From: CAYSEW01 sp964430245
Lineage (GTDB): Bacteria; Bacteroidota; Bacteroidia; Flavobacteriales_D; Parvicellaceae
Assembly (NCBI GenBank): GCA_964430245.1
Contig: CAYSEW010000009.1
Coordinates: 40,637-104,636 of the forward strand
Reading direction: 5' to 3'
Length of the DNA: 64,000 bases
In this document: positions 8,403 through 17,494 of the stretch, piece by piece
Layout of the letters: each line of letters opens with the position of its first letter
How positions within the stretch are numbered: position 1 is the stretch's first letter
Made by a program: the position numbers and the translations under genes
Notes under the pieces: generated by a model
Told to the model about the DNA's origin: nothing
The model's database searches: none
The model's input: the letters and a program-made list of their open reading frames with translations, nothing else

Positions 8403-11400
8403 TTATTGAATTATTACATTAAAGATTTTATATCCATTTGAAGCAGTTAATTTCATAAGATATACTCCATTTTCTATTCCATCTAAATTGATGGTTTGTT
8501 GAGATCCTTTGTTGAAATTATGTTGCTTGTTGTAGATAGTTTTTCCTTGAATATCAGTTATTATAACATTTATTAATTCTGATTGACCATTGTTTACAAT
8601 ATTAAATTCTCCATTATTTGGATTAGGGAATAAATTAAAGCCTTCAAGGCCAATTTCATTTATTGAGGCACAAGGGTCAATAAATGCCACTACTTCAGAA
8701 TAGTCAGATGGACAGCCGCCTAATAGTGGCATTGAAAGTCCAGTATTAGTTGAATCAGTTGATGTTGGTTGATCAACCCAATCAGTTGCGTCATCATTAT
8801 CTTTATTTCCTATTCTTTGGAGAGAAGATCCAGATCCGCCAGCCACACCATCTCCATTCCAGAGATTAACTACAGCGTAAGACCCTCCACCAGGTGCTGT
8901 AATATTAGCAGAAGCTATATCTGTAGATGTCCATTCTACACACATGAAGTCCATTACATTTCCTGAAGCATCTAATAAAAGTGCCCACATAGGACTCCCT
9001 GGATTAAAAAACAAATTATTTCCCCAATAATTTATAGAGGCATCATCAGTCCAATACATAATATCACCTGGAGCCATTGTGCCACTAAGGGTTTGTTCTA
9101 TGGTGTTTGCATCCCAATTTGTATAATCGTCACTTACAATGAATCTCCATCCGGTGACATCAATTGGGTCATTCGAAGTGTTTTGAATTTCAACCATGTC
9201 TGGCCCACCAAGATCAGCCTCTGTAATATGAACTTGAGATGATGCAAGATATGTTTCAGAAGCAAAATAAGAAGTTGTTGTATTTACAGCAACCAATAAA
9301 GTATCACCACTGCCTAACATATTTCCACCAGGAGCATCATACCAATTAATAGCCCCAGTGCTATTGCTGGCTATTAATAGAAGGGTATCGCCAGAATTCT
9401 CACAAATTGTATCTCCAATTAATGTTGGTCCAGCAGGTGTAGTGTCATTTGAAATAGTAAAGCTATATGAGTTGTTTGTACTATCTGCATCTCCAGTAAG
9501 AAGAGTAGAAACTACAAAACTATAAACTCCATCAAGACTTAAATCTACAGTCGTTGTAAAACAGTAAGTTGAGGTGTCACCAGGGTTAATGGTATCTGTT
9601 GTAGTTTCAATTACAGGTGCTCCACCATTTAAAGTATATTGCATCATTGGAAAGTATTGAGTAGCTGTTCCTGAATTTATATAATCTATACAAATAGTAA
9701 CAGAATCAGAAAGATCACACCCTGAAGATTCAGAAGCAGAGCCGTTAATTGCAGCTAAATCATTAGCAGCTAATTCCCTAATGTTTATATTATCAAAGCC
9801 AATTCCATCAGATCCCCAACTAAAATTATCTTCTTGACCAAATTTTGCTTGAAATGAACTTGATACCGTTTGAGCAGGTACAGCGGCAGCAAGTACGGCA
9901 TCAAGGTCGATGATCCCAGAATATGTCCATGCAGCTGTGCCAGTTGTTAAATCATAAACCTCAATCCAAGCATCGGCATCACTTCCTCTTACCCAAACCC
10001 TGTCATTAGCATCGACTTCATCTCCTTGGTCATAGAATTCAAAATCAAATTCTAAGTTTTGACTAGCAGCGTAATTGGATAAATCTACCGTTAATGTCGC
10101 TTCATTGATTGGGTCTGGTGTAGCGCCATTTATTGCTGCATCTAATGCTAATGCACCAGAACCAGAAGATGGCACACCAGGAAATTGTGTCCCCCATGCT
10201 ACTCTTCCATTCACTTGGTCAGTTGTTTGAAAAGTCCAATTATAAGTAGTGCCACAATAGATGTTTCCGTCTCCAACAAAAGTTCCACTTCCAGTTGAAC
10301 CACTAAAGTCCTCTATAAAAGGAAGTGTCGCTGGTGTAAGTGCACTACAAGGTGTAAAAAGTGTAGTGAATGAGAATGGGCCTGCTAAACCGCTAGAGTC
10401 AGTTCCACAATCTGCCTGAACATAGAATTGATATCCTGTACTTTGCATTAATCCAGTGAAATCTAATGTGTCGTTAGTTACAGTAATAGAATTGCCTGCT
10501 CCTGGAGTAAATCCTGTAGTGTCAAAATAAACAATCCAAGAAGTTTCACTACCTCCTGCTGTCCATTCAATAGAAGCAGAAGTGTCTGTAATGTTAAATG
10601 CGCTTAATGCACTTGGGAGAGCACAGGATAAACAAGTTTCAACTTGAACCATATCGATGGCAAGGTCACCAGTGTAGCTACTTCCTTCACCTCTGTAGCT
10701 AAATTCAATATAAATCTGTTGTCCTTGATAAGAAGAAAGGTCGACACCTACAATTTCCCATGGGTCAGTCGCAGCCGTTTGATATTGCCCAGACCAAGAA
10801 AAAGCATTTGTAAATGGTCCAGTAGCTGAATTGCTGACACCAACATTTAATAATCCAGTTGCAGATCCATAGGCATGCATGTAAAATGATAATTCAACAG
10901 GGCCTGATGATGCTGTTAGGTCAATTAAAGGGGAAACTAAAGATGCTACTGTAGTTGAATTTCCAGAAGCTTCGTATTCGGCCCAAGTAGTTCCGGTTCC
11001 GGTAGCGGGCCCTGAGGGGCCAGTAAGACCGGAATTTCCTCCTGGTCCTGCAGTTGGGAAGTCCCATTGTCCATTTCCTGTACCAATATCTCCAGTCCAT
11101 CCGTTATTGGCATCCATGTTATCTGAAAAAACAAAGCTTGCATTTCCTGTAGTACAAGTAACACCTGATGCTGTGTTAAATAATGTTTGAAAAGTAAAGG
11201 GGCCAGCCCATGCACTAGTATCTGTTGTTCCTGTTCCAAAACCACAATCAGCTTGAACGTAAAAATCATATTGAGTTGAAGAAGATAGGCCCGAAAGAGA
11301 ATATGGGTTAGTAGTTGCTCCGTTGATAGCGTTACCAGTACCTAATGTAAAGCCATTAGCACCCCATTCTATATTCCATGTTGTTTCGGTTCCTCCTATA

Positions 11401-12002
11401 GTCCAAGATAAATCTGCACTATTAGTAGTGATATTTGAAGAAGTAAGTCCTGTTGGGGAAGAACAGGATGGAGGAGAAGCCCCACCACTAACATTAATTG
11501 TAAAATCTACAGCAGATCCCCATGTAAAACCGGCACATGGATCTAAAGGATTACCACCGCCTTCTTGTTGTATTACTCTCATTCTTGTAGCTCCATTAAT
11601 TGCAGTAGCTGGGACAGTAAATGAAAATGCTGAAAGAGTGGTAGGTGGTGTTCCCGACCAAGTACCTATAGATTCAGAAGCATCAAATGATTGGTTTTGA
11701 TCCCAGTCTATCCAAGCTTCTCCAGCTCCACCATAGTTGCCACCACAAGTTCCAAATTGTATGTTTGCAGTGTAACTAGTTCCTGCAGTAACATCAGCAG
11801 AAAGAGCAGTTTGATCTTCTATGCCTGCAACACCGGGGCATGCAGCATAGGTAATAGCTGTACCTCCATCACCAGTTAGATCAACACTTTCTGTGTTAGA
11901 ATCAGCTGTGCTGGATGGTCCACCAGAACAATATTGACTATAAAGGTTAAACGAGATTAATGAAGAGCAGAGAGCAATTAAAATGAGTAATGGTTTTTTC
12001 AT
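8403..12002 (-). CDS. Large multidomain secreted protein (GEVED, fibronectin III, lamin-tail domains), T9SS type A
   Basis: This is a 1199-residue surface or secreted protein. I chose ATG 12002, which gives a compact signal peptide (MKKPLLILIALCSSLISF, cleavage near LYSQ), over a TTG seven codons upstream. Domains in order: a GEVED domain with WIDWDQNQSFD (about residues 70-170); a fibronectin type III domain (CSSPTGLTSSNITTNSADLSW); a MAM/jelly-roll-like domain (about 285-460); a second FnIII (CALPSALSAFNITDTSASIEW); another jelly-roll-like domain; a CARDB-like stretch; an Ig-like segment (ICENSGDTLLLIAS); a lamin-tail domain with VEIQNTSNDPIDVTGWRF; and a type A sorting domain (LFPNPNNGEFNIVNN to the end). 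No catalytic site is seen; an adhesin-like role is inferred from domain make-up. Confidence 0.85.
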   Translation of the reverse strand: MKKPLLILIALCSSLISFNLYSQYCSGGPSSTADSNTESVDLTGDGGTAITYAACPGVAGIEDQTALSADVTAGTSYTANIQFGTCGGNYGGAGEAWIDWDQNQSFDASESIGTWSGTPPTTLSAFSFTVPATAINGATRMRVIQQEGGGNPLDPCAGFTWGSAVDFTINVSGGASPPSCSSPTGLTSSNITTNSADLSWTIGGTETTWNIEWGANGFTLGTGNAINGATTNPYSLSGLSSSTQYDFYVQADCGFGTGTTDTSAWAGPFTFQTLFNTASGVTCTTGNASFVFSDNMDANNGWTGDIGTGNGQWDFPTAGPGGNSGLTGPSGPATGTGTTWAEYEASGNSTTVASLVSPLIDLTASSGPVELSFYMHAYGSATGLLNVGVSNSATGPFTNAFSWSGQYQTAATDPWEIVGVDLSSYQGQQIYIEFSYRGEGSSYTGDLAIDMVQVETCLSCALPSALSAFNITDTSASIEWTAGGSETSWIVYFDTTGFTPGAGNSITVTNDTLDFTGLMQSTGYQFYVQADCGTDSSGLAGPFSFTTLFTPCSALTPATLPFIEDFSGSTGSGTFVGDGNIYCGTTYNWTFQTTDQVNGRVAWGTQFPGVPSSGSGALALDAAINGATPDPINEATLTVDLSNYAASQNLEFDFEFYDQGDEVDANDRVWVRGSDADAWIEVYDLTTGTAAWTYSGIIDLDAVLAAAVPAQTVSSSFQAKFGQEDNFSWGSDGIGFDNINIRELAANDLAAINGSASESSGCDLSDSVTICIDYINSGTATQYFPMMQYTLNGGAPVIETTTDTINPGDTSTYCFTTTVDLSLDGVYSFVVSTLLTGDADSTNNSYSFTISNDTTPAGPTLIGDTICENSGDTLLLIASNSTGAINWYDAPGGNMLGSGDTLLVAVNTTTSYFASETYLASSQVHITEADLGGPDMVEIQNTSNDPIDVTGWRFIVSDDYTNWDANTIEQTLSGTMAPGDIMYWTDDASINYWGNNLFFNPGSPMWALLLDASGNVMDFMCVEWTSTDIASANITAPGGGSYAVVNLWNGDGVAGGSGSSLQRIGNKDNDDATDWVDQPTSTDSTNTGLSMPLLGGCPSDYSEVVAFIDPCASINEIGLEGFNLFPNPNNGEFNIVNNGQSELINVIITDIQGKTIYNKQHNFNKGSQQTINLDGIENGVYLMKLTASNGYKIFNVIIQ

Positions 12003-12074
12003 GATAAAAAATTTTAAATTCAACGGAAAACACGTAATAATGGAAAATAAATTTAATTAAAATAATGACAAAAT

Positions 12075-12082
12075 CAAACTTA
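12075..12082 (-). promoter_or_regulatory. Bacteroidetes -7 promoter element for large T9SS gene
   Basis: Read on the minus strand the site is TAAGTTTG, an exact TAnnTTTG match, 73 bases upstream of the ATG at 12002. That leaves an AU-rich leader of about 65 bases. Confidence 0.45.
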
Positions 12083-12093
12083 ATTTTATTTTG

Positions 12094-12124
12094 TTGAATT
12101 CAGGATAATAAAATAGTAATATTG
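12094..12124 (+). promoter_or_regulatory. Probable promoter of SDR gene
   Basis: TTG (12094-12096) lies 20 bases before TAATATTG (12117-12124), which differs from the Bacteroidetes -7 consensus at one base. The spacing fits the known 17-23 base range, and the predicted start falls just before the ATG at 12144. Confidence 0.4.
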
Positions 12125-12143
12125 CATCAACAAAACTTGAAAT

Positions 12144-12932
12144 ATGAATTTAGACCTAACTGGAAAGACAGCGTTAGTATGTGGAAGTACGCAAGGAATT
12201 GGATGTGCTGTAGCCCATGAATTGGCACAGCTTGGAGCAAATATTGTTTTATTAGCTAGAGATGAAAATAAACTAAAACAGGTTCAAACAGAATTGTATA
12301 ATGGTGGAAATCAAAAGCATTATTATTTACAAGGGGATTTTAATGAGCCAGAGAAATTAAAAATAAAAGTGCTAGATTTTATTGCTAAAATTTCACCTAT
12401 TCATATACTTATTAATAACACTGGAGGGCCTCCAGGTGGCCCTATAGTATCGGCAAATCCAGAGGAGTTCATTAAAGCATTTAACTTACATTTAATCAGC
12501 TTCCATGGTTTAGTTCAGGCAACTATGGATTCTATGAAAACAGCTTCATATGGAAGGATTATTAATATTATTTCAACTTCTGTTAAGCAGCCCCTAAATG
12601 GTTTGGGAGTATCAAATACAATTAGAGGAGCAGTAGCCAATTGGTCTAAAACACTAGCAAATGAATTAGGACAGTTTAATATTACAGTAAATAACGTTTT
12701 ACCTGGTGCTACTAATACAGCTAGACTGAATTCTATCATTGAAAATAAAGCAAAAAAGATTAATTCTGAACCTAATGAAGTGCTTAATCATATGAAAAAT
12801 GAGGTCCCTTTGCTTAGAATAGCTGAACCTCAAGAAGTTGCCAATGCAGTTGCTTTTTTAGCATCACCTGCCGCCAGTTATATAAATGGTATTAATCTGC
12901 CTGTTGACGGAGGAAGGACAAAATCTTTATGA
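12144..12932 (+). CDS. SDR-family oxidoreductase with altered active site
   Basis: This is a 262-residue Rossmann-fold protein of the short-chain dehydrogenase/reductase family, similar in layout to 3-oxoacyl-ACP reductases. The dinucleotide motif GSTQGIG is at residues 14-20, NNTGG at 91-95, and the C-terminal GINLPVDGGRT is typical. The catalytic YxxxK is absent: the aligned stretch is S157-N-T-I-R161, so Tyr is Ser and Lys is Arg, while Ser144 is kept. A recognised SDR subgroup carries the same SNxxR pattern, so this is likely a conserved variant, not decay. NAD(P) binding is expected; the reaction is unknown. The gene stands alone and ends one base before the convergent TonB-like gene. 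Confidence 0.85.
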   Translation: MNLDLTGKTALVCGSTQGIGCAVAHELAQLGANIVLLARDENKLKQVQTELYNGGNQKHYYLQGDFNEPEKLKIKVLDFIAKISPIHILINNTGGPPGGPIVSANPEEFIKAFNLHLISFHGLVQATMDSMKTASYGRIINIISTSVKQPLNGLGVSNTIRGAVANWSKTLANELGQFNITVNNVLPGATNTARLNSIIENKAKKINSEPNEVLNHMKNEVPLLRIAEPQEVANAVAFLASPAASYINGINLPVDGGRTKSL

Positions 12933-12933
12933 T

Positions 12934-13626
12934 TTAGTAGCTTAATTTAAATTTAATTGGAAGACGCTGTCGAACTCTTACTTTCTTGTCTAACTGTTTT
13001 CCAGGAATCCATTTAGGCATTTGATTAACTACTCTAATTGACTCTGCATCTATAAATGGATCAACACCTTTTAAGACTTTGATGTTTGAAATTTCTCCAT
13101 TTTTTTCAACAACAAATTCAACAATGACTTTTCCTTGTGAATTGTTTTTAACTGAAATTTCAGGATATTTAATATTGGAATTTAAAAAGTCAAATAATTC
13201 GGGATTTCCACCTGGAAACTTAGGCATTGTTGATACGAAAATAGGTGGGTCAACATTTTCTATCACTAAACTATCACCTTCTAGATTTTCTAGTGCCATT
13301 AAGCTTTCAATCGGTATAAAGAGATCTGTTTTAGTTTTCACTTTTATAGTATTTATTTTTGGTAATTCCTTCACCACTTTTACTTCATTTGGCTTTTCAT
13401 TAGAGACTGTTTTTACTGGTACAGGAATTTGAATAGGTTTTATTTCTAATATGGGCTCTTCGTTTAATTGAGGAACAAAAGAGGTTTCAATAATAACGTC
13501 TTTCTTCTTAAAACTTTTCCATTCTAATAAATTTAAGGCAAAGGATAGCGATAATATAAGACCGATTATTATGTATACGTGTTTTCTGTTTTCAAGATCT
13601 ACAGCATTTGATTTTTTTAATTTCAT
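12934..13626 (-). CDS. TonB-family energy transducer protein
   Basis: This 230-residue protein has a short cytoplasmic N-terminus, one membrane span (about residues 18-35), a periplasmic linker with alternating Pro/Lys/Val (about 50-100) and a C-terminal TonB domain (about 130-230). The TonB domain shows FPGGNPELFDFLNSNIKYP, GKVIVEFVVEKNGEISNIKVLKG and a terminal RQRLPIKFKL, all standard for the family. It should link the inner-membrane proton-motive force (ExbB/ExbD, not in this window) to TonB-dependent outer-membrane receptors. No receptor is adjacent. It lies 110 bases downstream of a two-component system on the same strand, with no terminator seen between them. Confidence 0.9.
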   Translation of the reverse strand: MKLKKSNAVDLENRKHVYIIIGLILSLSFALNLLEWKSFKKKDVIIETSFVPQLNEEPILEIKPIQIPVPVKTVSNEKPNEVKVVKELPKINTIKVKTKTDLFIPIESLMALENLEGDSLVIENVDPPIFVSTMPKFPGGNPELFDFLNSNIKYPEISVKNNSQGKVIVEFVVEKNGEISNIKVLKGVDPFIDAESIRVVNQMPKWIPGKQLDKKVRVRQRLPIKFKLSY

Positions 13627-13736
13627 GATGTTACATTTTAAGATTAATACCTAAAATATCACAATGAATATGCCATAAGAACTATTTAGAAACGATAATG
13701 TATAATCGGTACTTAATGTATTGTAAAAGGTGGTTT

Positions 13737-14429
13737 TTATTGAGTTTCAAGTAATTTAAATCCTTTACCATGAACATTGATAATTTGAATATTAGGGTCT
13801 TTTTTCAAGTATTTTCTAAGTTTTGTAATGTAAACATCCATACTCCTTCCGTTAAAATAATTATCATCACCCCAAACTGCCTTTAATGCATCATTTCTTT
13901 CAAGAGTCATGTTTTTGTTCTTACAAAGTAATTTTAATAGGTCGGTTTCCTTTGTGGTTAATTTTTGTTCATCATTATCTACCATGAGCTTTTGGAGTTT
14001 AGTGTCAAAAGAATAATTGCCTATTTGGTAAATAGGAATGTCTTTTGAAGGAATACCTTTCGTTCTTCTTATGATTGCATTTATTCTAGCTAATAATTCT
14101 TCCATACTAAATGGTTTAGTCATATAGTCGTCTGCGCCAGATTCAAATCCCTTTAAAGTGTCTTCATTCAATGATTTAGCAGTTAAAAATAAAATGGGGA
14201 TATCTCTATCAATGCCTCGGATTTCTTTAGCTAATGTGAAGCCATCTTTAAAAGGCATCATTACATCAAGGATTAAAAAATCAAATGTTTCATCAATAAA
14301 ACTTTGATACCCGTCATTTCCATTGATTCTTAATATGCAATCATGACCTTTAGCAATTAGATAATCAGAAAGTAATTTACCTAAATTGCTGTCATCTTCT
14401 ACAAGTAGTATTTTTAAATTTTGTTTCAT
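13737..14429 (-). CDS. OmpR/PhoB-type DNA-binding response regulator
   Basis: This 230-residue regulator has an N-terminal receiver domain (acidic pocket EDD at 11-13, phosphoacceptor D55 in LILDVMMPFKDG, Lys in the DDYMTKPF motif near 105) and a C-terminal winged-helix DNA-binding domain (about 130-228, with LLCKNKNMTLERNDALKAVWG and RSMDVYITKLRKYL). It should be phosphorylated by the adjacent histidine kinase, whose stop overlaps its ATG by four bases (ATGA). Flavobacterial homologues are often named RprY-like. The regulon is unknown; nothing in the immediate surroundings points to a specific signal. Confidence 0.93.
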   Translation of the reverse strand: MKQNLKILLVEDDSNLGKLLSDYLIAKGHDCILRINGNDGYQSFIDETFDFLILDVMMPFKDGFTLAKEIRGIDRDIPILFLTAKSLNEDTLKGFESGADDYMTKPFSMEELLARINAIIRRTKGIPSKDIPIYQIGNYSFDTKLQKLMVDNDEQKLTTKETDLLKLLCKNKNMTLERNDALKAVWGDDNYFNGRSMDVYITKLRKYLKKDPNIQIINVHGKGFKLLETQ

Positions 14430-15904
14430 TGTATGGTTTGTTTTGCTGCAATAAGCTCAATGATAAATGTGCTTCCATCATTTAAATTGCTCTCTACTTT
14501 TATATTTCCTTTTAATTTATCAATAATCGATTTCACATAGCTTAGTCCAAGACCAAAACCTTTAACATTATGAATATCTCCAGTTGGGACCCTGTATAGT
14601 TTTTCAAATATTTTTAATTGATGTTCCTTTGCAATTCCAATGCCATTATCTTTAATTTTAATAATTACTCCATTAATTACATCAGAAGATTCTATTTTCA
14701 CTACCGGTCTGCCTTTAGCGTATTTTATGGCATTGTCTAATAAGTTATAAATCACATTTGTTATATGGATTTTGTCTGCTTCAATTAAGGTGTTGTTGGC
14801 TTTTAAATCTAAAGAGATCTCCCCGTTTTTTTTATTTAGTTGGAGCTCAATATTCTTAATAGCTTTTTTAATTATTGTGTTTAAGTCAAGTAGTTCAATT
14901 TTTAATTCAAGATCTTCTTTTTCTATAACGGCACTTTGAAGTACATTTTCTACAAGAGAACCTATTCTTTTATTTTCTTCAGCAATTGTATTTATGAATC
15001 TATTTCTTTTTTCTGCTGAGTTACTTAAATCTTCGTCATTTAATGCTTCACAAGCCAATGATATAGTTGAGATAGGTGTTTTTAATTCATGGGTCATGTT
15101 ATTGATAAAATCTGTTTTAATAGTTGATATTTTCTTTTGCTTATAAATGGTGGAGATGTTAAAATAAAAAGCACCTATTATAATAAGAAGAAAGACAATA
15201 GAAAGTAGTAATAAAACCCACATAGATTGAAAAATGAATTGGTCTTCTTTAGGAAAAAAAAGATGAAGGGAAATATTTGATTTAAAAAAGTCATTTGGAA
15301 ATAATTCAATTACATAGTCTGATGTGCTCAAAGATTTTAATTGATTGATGTCATCAGTATTTGCATATTGATATTCGCCATTTTCATTAAAAATTGAATA
15401 GACATAATCAGTAAATACTTCATTTTTAATTAAGGTCTCTGATAAAATTTTTTCAAAATCTTTTTTTGAAATTCTGTCTTTTATAGTTTCTACGAAAACA
15501 ATTGATGTTAAATCTTTAAAAAGATTTTTTAGTTGTAAATTTTGTTGAATATTTTGTTCTGAAATTTGCAATTTATTTTCTTTGATTAAACTATCTTGAA
15601 GTTTTAAAATCTCAGTGATCTGATCGTTTAAATAGGGATCAGAATTTGTTGGATTTAATGGCTGTATTAATCCACTACTTCTCTCAGCTTTTTTAATTGT
15701 TTCATGCTTTTCAACTTCTTTAGCTATTTCAGCCAGAGATAATTTTATGATGTTTTGATGGTGTTTTTTTTGTTGTTCAATTCCATTGATCATCCAATAA
15801 GATTGGATGCAGATAAGTCCAACAAGTGCCAATGCACTAATAATAATCAGAGTCTTTATGTAATAATTTCTTTTTTTCAAAAGCTTGTATCTATAAAAAT
15901 ACAC
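14426..15904 (-). CDS. Sensor histidine kinase
   Basis: This 492-residue membrane kinase has membrane spans at about residues 16-36 and 226-248 flanking a ~190-residue extracytoplasmic sensor region. The HisKA box FINNMTHELKTPISTIS carries phosphoacceptor His272. The HATPase domain shows NVIYNLLDNAIKYA (N box), DNGIGIAKEHQ (G1) and GFGLGLSYVKSI (G2). The 5' end is uncertain: the longest frame starts with GTG at 15904, and a TTG at 15880 would remove eight residues; there is no nearby ATG. It forms a two-component pair with the overlapping response regulator and lies 45 bases downstream of the carboxylase gene, so it may share that transcript. The sensor region resembles no named ligand domain that I can recognise. 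Confidence 0.92.
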   Translation of the reverse strand: MYFYRYKLLKKRNYYIKTLIIISALALVGLICIQSYWMINGIEQQKKHHQNIIKLSLAEIAKEVEKHETIKKAERSSGLIQPLNPTNSDPYLNDQITEILKLQDSLIKENKLQISEQNIQQNLQLKNLFKDLTSIVFVETIKDRISKKDFEKILSETLIKNEVFTDYVYSIFNENGEYQYANTDDINQLKSLSTSDYVIELFPNDFFKSNISLHLFFPKEDQFIFQSMWVLLLLSIVFLLIIIGAFYFNISTIYKQKKISTIKTDFINNMTHELKTPISTISLACEALNDEDLSNSAEKRNRFINTIAEENKRIGSLVENVLQSAVIEKEDLELKIELLDLNTIIKKAIKNIELQLNKKNGEISLDLKANNTLIEADKIHITNVIYNLLDNAIKYAKGRPVVKIESSDVINGVIIKIKDNGIGIAKEHQLKIFEKLYRVPTGDIHNVKGFGLGLSYVKSIIDKLKGNIKVESNLNDGSTFIIELIAAKQTIQ

Positions 15905-15949
15905 AAGACCTTAAGATCTAAAATTTAACTTAACAGTATTTAACAGAAA

Positions 15950-17491
15950 TTATAAAGGAATATTTCCATGTTTCTTTTTAGGAAGATGGGCTACTTTATT
16001 CTCTAACATTTTAAAAGACCTGATTAATTTTTTTCTGGTGTCTTCAGGCTTAATGACTTCATCAATATATCCTCTAGCTGCAGCATTATAGGGGTGAGCA
16101 AACAGCTCTGCATATTCATCTTCTTTTTCTTTTAATTTTTTTGAAGGGTCTTTTGCATCCTTAATTTCTTTTTTAAAAATAATTTCTGCTGCTCCTTTGG
16201 CTCCCATTACAGCAATTTCAGCAGTAGGCCATGCATAATTCATATCAGCACCAATGTGTTTGGAATTCATTACGTCATATGCACCACCATAAGCTTTTCT
16301 AGTGATAACTGTAATTCTTGGAACTGTGGCTTCACTAAATGCATATAATAATTTAGCTCCATTTGTTATTATTGCGTTCCATTCCTGGTCAGTTCCAGGA
16401 AGGAATCCAGGGACATCCTCAAATACCAATAAGGGGATATTAAAGGCATCGCAAAATCTCACAAAACGAGCTCCTTTTTTTGATGATTCTACATCTAAAA
16501 CCCCTGCTAATACTGCTGGCTGATTAGCTACAATACCAATAGATCTACCTGCTATTCTTGCAAATCCTACTACTATGCTTTCGGCATATTTACTATGTAC
16601 TTCTAAAAAGCTATTCTCATCCATAGTTGAATGGATTACATTTCGTATGTCATAGGGTTGATTGGGATTATCTGGAATAATGTTGTTTAATGCTGGAACG
16701 GCCTCCTCTTTCATCGTGTAGGGGAGATGAGGTACATGTTCTTCACAATTTTGAGGAATATATGAAAGGATCTTTTTTACATGATTAATAGCTTCTAATT
16801 CATTGGCACATGAAAAGTGTGTGACACCCGATTTAGTGCTATGAGCTTCCGCTCCACCTAATTCTTCGGCAGTTACTTCTTCGTTAGTAACAGTTTTGAC
16901 TACATTGGGTCCAGTAACAAACATATAAGAAGAATTCTCAACCATTAAAATAAAATCAGTTAGGGCAGGTGAATAAACAGCACCTCCTGCACATGGTCCC
17001 ATTATGGCTGAAATTTGCGGAATGACGCCAGAAGATAATGTGTTCTTGTAAAAAATATCAGCATATCCTGCTAGTGAAACCACACCTTCTTGTATTCTTG
17101 CGCCACCAGAATCATTTAATCCAATTACGGGAGCTCCGTTTTCTATTGCTAAGTCCATGATTTTACAAATTTTTTCAGCATGAGCTTCAGCAAGTGAACC
17201 ACCTAATACTGTAAAATCTTGTGAAAAAACATAAGTTAACCTTCCATTTATTGTTCCATATCCAGTAACAACACCATCCCCTAAAAATTTCTTCTTGTCT
17301 AACCCAAAATTAGTAGATCGATGCATTACCAATCCGCCAATTTCCTCAAAGGAGTTATCGTCTAACAATAGCTCAATTCTTTCTCTTGCAGTAAGCTTCC
17401 CTTTTTGATGCTGCGCATCAATCCTTTTTTGACCACCACCTTGTTTGGAGTCAGCAATTTTATCTTTAAGTATCTTGTATTTATCAGACAT
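15950..17491 (-). CDS. Acyl-CoA carboxylase beta subunit (propionyl/methylmalonyl-CoA carboxylase type)
   Basis: This 513-residue carboxyltransferase subunit is full length for the PccB/MmdA family. It transfers CO2 from biotin to an acyl-CoA, most often propionyl-CoA to methylmalonyl-CoA. The N-terminus (KLTARERIELLLDDNSFEE) and the acyl-CoA and biotin-binding oxyanion loops are clear: GGARIQEGVVSLAGYADIF, MGPCAGGAVYSPALTDF, and AYGGAYDVMNSKHIGAD near residue 400. The C-terminal HPYNAAARGYIDEVIKPEDTR is typical. No biotin carboxylase or biotin carrier gene is adjacent, so partner subunits must be elsewhere. It follows the aminopeptidase P gene by three bases, so the two are cotranscribed. 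Confidence 0.92.
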   Translation of the reverse strand: MSDKYKILKDKIADSKQGGGQKRIDAQHQKGKLTARERIELLLDDNSFEEIGGLVMHRSTNFGLDKKKFLGDGVVTGYGTINGRLTYVFSQDFTVLGGSLAEAHAEKICKIMDLAIENGAPVIGLNDSGGARIQEGVVSLAGYADIFYKNTLSSGVIPQISAIMGPCAGGAVYSPALTDFILMVENSSYMFVTGPNVVKTVTNEEVTAEELGGAEAHSTKSGVTHFSCANELEAINHVKKILSYIPQNCEEHVPHLPYTMKEEAVPALNNIIPDNPNQPYDIRNVIHSTMDENSFLEVHSKYAESIVVGFARIAGRSIGIVANQPAVLAGVLDVESSKKGARFVRFCDAFNIPLLVFEDVPGFLPGTDQEWNAIITNGAKLLYAFSEATVPRITVITRKAYGGAYDVMNSKHIGADMNYAWPTAEIAVMGAKGAAEIIFKKEIKDAKDPSKKLKEKEDEYAELFAHPYNAAARGYIDEVIKPEDTRKKLIRSFKMLENKVAHLPKKKHGNIPL

Positions 17492-17494
17492 AAT

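Noticed and set aside
11323..11700. A 125-codon open frame on the plus strand, and a 107-codon frame at 10946-11269 on the minus strand, inside the large T9SS gene.
   Set aside because: Both are shadows of a repetitive Ser/Thr/Gly-rich coding region; they lack start context, promoters and any recognisable protein features.
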